A DNA stretch of 8,591 nt from Bacteroidales bacterium (GTDB taxonomy: Bacteria; Bacteroidota; Bacteroidia; Bacteroidales; VadinHA17): NCBI GenBank assembly GCA_012514255.1, contig JAAZAP010000341.1, positions 1 to 8,591 of the forward strand, written 5' to 3'. The notes beneath the pieces are model-generated. The model saw only the letters and a program-made list of their open reading frames with translations, was not told the origin of the DNA and searched no databases. A program made the translations under genes and the position numbers. The number at the start of each line of letters is the position of its first letter. Position 1 is the first letter of the stretch. Positions 6,890 to 8,591 of this stretch are shown one piece after another.

Positions 6890-8170
6890 TTAATCTGATG
6901 TAAATAGAGGTATTATATGACGCCGATAGATGTTTTCCCAGACACATGTAGAGATTATCTGTTCATGTTCCATTAGTGCGTCGGTATAGCTTTTTCCCAT
7001 TTCGGCTGCAACCTTGTATCCGACGTGTATCAGTTGCCGGAAGCTTGGATTGTAGTCTGGATCTCCGGGCACATGACGCAGGGTACCTGAGAATTTCAGT
7101 GTATCCCATCTGTCAACCATATCAGGATGAGGCAGCATCCCGGGTTTGATGTCTATGACTGTTGTATAGGGGCCGCACAATTCTTCGCGTCTGAAATATG
7201 CAATACGATATATTTTCTTTGCCATGTCCAGCCCGTTGCCTCCGGCGAGTGAGAGACCGATAACCTCTTCCAGCCATGTTGTGCCCGCTGTTTTAAGATG
7301 AAGACCGCAGTCGTGCTTCCGGATAAGATCACCCATCACATGGTAGATTGAGAACTTGTCGCTTCCTGAGTGGACGCTCAGCTTGAGGTTTTTTGGGAGC
7401 CCGAACTGCCTGACAGCGTATTTGATAACAAGGATGTCTTCCTCGAAATCCTGTGCAAAGCGAATGGGATCACCTTCATAATCGACTCCCTTGTTAAACC
7501 TTCCGGTATACTTTGGAGCCACAGTCTGCACGGGTACTTTCATGTCGGCGAGGACTTTGAGGATAAAGAGGAGATCGATCGGTTTCTGCGGTTCGTCCAC
7601 CTCATCCATTGATACCTCAGTAATGAAATTCCCTTCTCCTTTTCTGGAAGCAATGTAACTGTATAATGCAGCAGCTTCCTTTAATGCGAGGAGAAATTTG
7701 GATGCGAAATCCCTCAGATATTTTTCGGTAATGGTAACTGCTTCTGTAACACCTGGTATCTTCAGGTCCCCACAGTACGAGCGGTGTGAATCCATGAAGC
7801 TTCTGATATCGGTATCAGTTGCTGCCGTTCCGATATAGTCGGCTACATCGAGTGTAAAGAAATCACAATGTTCGATATATCGATCAACAGTGGTGAGATT
7901 GATATGGTCAGCATCAACGAAATAGGGCCCGGTATAATTAAGTGCCTTCACTGCATCATCTGCCTCAGCCCTGGTGTCTGCAGGCACTGAATGGACAATA
8001 TTATGTTCCCTGTTTGACTTGTTCCAGACCGGTGTAATGTTTATGTTTAATTCAGTAGATGCCAGTACCAGTGCTGCAAGCTGAGCCCTGCCCTGATGTG
8101 AGAACCGGTCCCCTATTCCAAAGGAGTATTTATCTATTTCTCTCATTGATTTGTAAGTATTTTGGGACAT
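6890..8170 (-). CDS. uxaE: D-tagaturonate/D-fructuronate epimerase (UxaE family)
   Basis: Epimerises D-tagaturonate to D-fructuronate, merging the galacturonate branch into the glucuronate branch; first described in Thermotoga maritima. Cytosolic. From the ATG at 8170 it has 426 residues. Family-like blocks: KYSFGIGDRF at 14-23, FVDADH at 84-89, ITEVSMDEVDEP at 183-194, KYTGRFNKGVDYEGD at 220-234, SVHSGSDKF at 265-273 and LHLKTAGTTW at 290-299. The conserved His, Asp and Lys residues suggest a metal-dependent sugar-acid site. Start choice: the frame extends to an ATG at 8203, but the extra 11 residues are Phe-rich products of a T run and look like leader sequence; an ATG at 8146 (MREIDKYSFG) is as likely as 8170. 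It appears to be the first gene of the operon. I recognise the family by its conserved blocks and the uxaC neighbour. Confidence 0.9.
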   Translation of the reverse strand: MSQNTYKSMREIDKYSFGIGDRFSHQGRAQLAALVLASTELNINITPVWNKSNREHNIVHSVPADTRAEADDAVKALNYTGPYFVDADHINLTTVDRYIEHCDFFTLDVADYIGTAATDTDIRSFMDSHRSYCGDLKIPGVTEAVTITEKYLRDFASKFLLALKEAAALYSYIASRKGEGNFITEVSMDEVDEPQKPIDLLFILKVLADMKVPVQTVAPKYTGRFNKGVDYEGDPIRFAQDFEEDILVIKYAVRQFGLPKNLKLSVHSGSDKFSIYHVMGDLIRKHDCGLHLKTAGTTWLEEVIGLSLAGGNGLDMAKKIYRIAYFRREELCGPYTTVIDIKPGMLPHPDMVDRWDTLKFSGTLRHVPGDPDYNPSFRQLIHVGYKVAAEMGKSYTDALMEHEQIISTCVWENIYRRHIIPLFTSD

Positions 8171-8218
8171 GGCGAAAATTAGCGAAAAAAAAATGACCCA
8201 CATGGGAAATTCTGATTA

Positions 8219-8251
8219 TTAATGTAGCTTTATTGACGTTTCTCTGGCAAA
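8219..8251 (-). promoter_or_regulatory. weak candidate Bacteroidota-type promoter for the uronate operon
   Basis: On the minus strand TTTG (8251-8248) is followed after 21 bases by TACATTAA (8226-8219). This partly fits the Bacteroidota consensus of a -33 TTTG and a -7 TAnnTTTG; the last two bases of the -7 box do not fit. Transcription would begin near 8212, about 40-65 bases ahead of the plausible uxaE starts at 8170 and 8146, and would argue against the 8203 start. No clear operator was identified. Inference from a short match only. Confidence 0.25.
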
Positions 8252-8445
8252 AATGTTACGGCTTACTGGCTGCCGAAGCAGAGGGAAACGCCCTCAGGAC
8301 TATCAGAATGTGCATAAAGGTGTCTTAACAACAATTGTCTTCAGACAGCTGTTGAGGAATCGCAATGAACCTTTATTCTTAGCTACCAGCCTGATAAAGA
8401 AAAGCTCAAAGCAAGCACTTCTGCTCATTTCTGATGAGGGAGAAG

Positions 8446-8478
8446 CTCTGACACTATTCGCTGAAAGAATTGTCAGAG
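8446..8478. repeat. long interrupted inverted repeat (stem-loop)
   Basis: CTCTGACA (8446-8453) pairs exactly with TGTCAGAG (8471-8478). Inside it ATTC (8456-8459) pairs with GAAT (8467-8470), leaving a two-base bulge (8454-8455) and a seven-base loop (8460-8466), for 12 pairs in total. No T run follows directly on either strand (the plus-strand T run begins about 13 bases later), so it does not look like a standard intrinsic terminator. Its function is unknown. Confidence 0.6.
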
Positions 8479-8591
8479 AAAACCTCAGGCTGTTTTTTGA
8501 TGCCCGTATTTATCTGAATGGTATAATCATACTCCGGGTACATAAGTCAACTGTGAGTACACCGGGCACTGCAGTTACATATTTTTCCTGT

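Larger units (their letters stand above)
8204..8591. other. unassigned region upstream of the operon, with an edge-truncated open frame
   Basis: No recognised gene. On the plus strand a frame from an ATG at 8253 stays open for 113 codons to the window end (N-terminus MLRLTGCRSRGK); an inner GTG at 8310 is another possible start. The translation contains stretches such as ALTLFAERIVRENLRLFFD but matches no family I know. A shifted minus-strand frame is also open for about 65 codons across the same bases, so coding is doubtful in either direction. It could be a divergent gene fragment, a decayed gene or non-coding leader. Small inverted repeats (8270-8281, 8281-8295) and an interrupted stem-loop (8446-8478) also lie here. 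Confidence 0.4.

Noticed and set aside
6879..6947. Upstream start for uxaC at 6947
   Set aside because: It would overlap the end of uxaE and add 23 residues unlike the family; the ATG at 6878 gives the normal length and a short operon gap.
8171..8203. Phe-rich N-terminal extension of uxaE as a signal or membrane segment
   Set aside because: It arises from a T run in the upstream region; a cytosolic epimerase needs no signal, and better starts lie at 8170 and 8146.

Overview
The window looks like chromosomal DNA of a Bacteroidota-type bacterium. The reasons are a tagaturonate epimerase of the UxaE family, an SDR-type mannonate oxidoreductase in place of the proteobacterial UxuB, A-rich sequence without clear Shine-Dalgarno motifs ahead of the starts, and a PdxB-type protein. 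The phylum is inferred from gene content and style only.

All recognisable genes lie on the minus strand and probably form one operon, read from right to left: uxaE (tagaturonate epimerase, about 8170-6890), uxaC (uronate isomerase, 6878-5472), a KDPG/KHG aldolase (5455-4775), an ExuT-like hexuronate transporter (4709-3183), an SDR D-mannonate oxidoreductase (3172-2327), a LarA-family nickel-pincer racemase/epimerase (2263-995), and a PdxB-type 4-phosphoerythronate dehydrogenase (990 to beyond the left edge). The gaps are 11, 16, 65, 10, 63 and 4 bases. No convincing terminator was seen between genes.

The expected flow is as follows. The transporter imports D-galacturonate or D-glucuronate. 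UxaC isomerises them to tagaturonate or fructuronate, UxaE converts tagaturonate to fructuronate, and the SDR reduces fructuronate to D-mannonate. The usual next genes, uxuA (mannonate dehydratase) and kdgK (KDG kinase), are absent here. A LarA homologue sits in their place with its cofactor-binding residues intact. Because D-mannonate and D-gluconate are C2 epimers, and a D-gluconate 2-epimerase is known in this superfamily, it may connect the pathway to gluconate. Either route can end at KDPG and the aldolase encoded here.

The most unusual structural feature is in pdxB: two in-frame 48-base tandem units built around a shared 24-base core, one beside a perfect 17-base palindrome. They add about 32 residues to a loop that is short in ordinary PdxB, resembling in-frame palindromic elements known in Rickettsia.

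The right end (8204-8591) has no recognised gene. It holds a weak promoter candidate for the operon, a plus-strand open frame running off the edge, and a long interrupted stem-loop.
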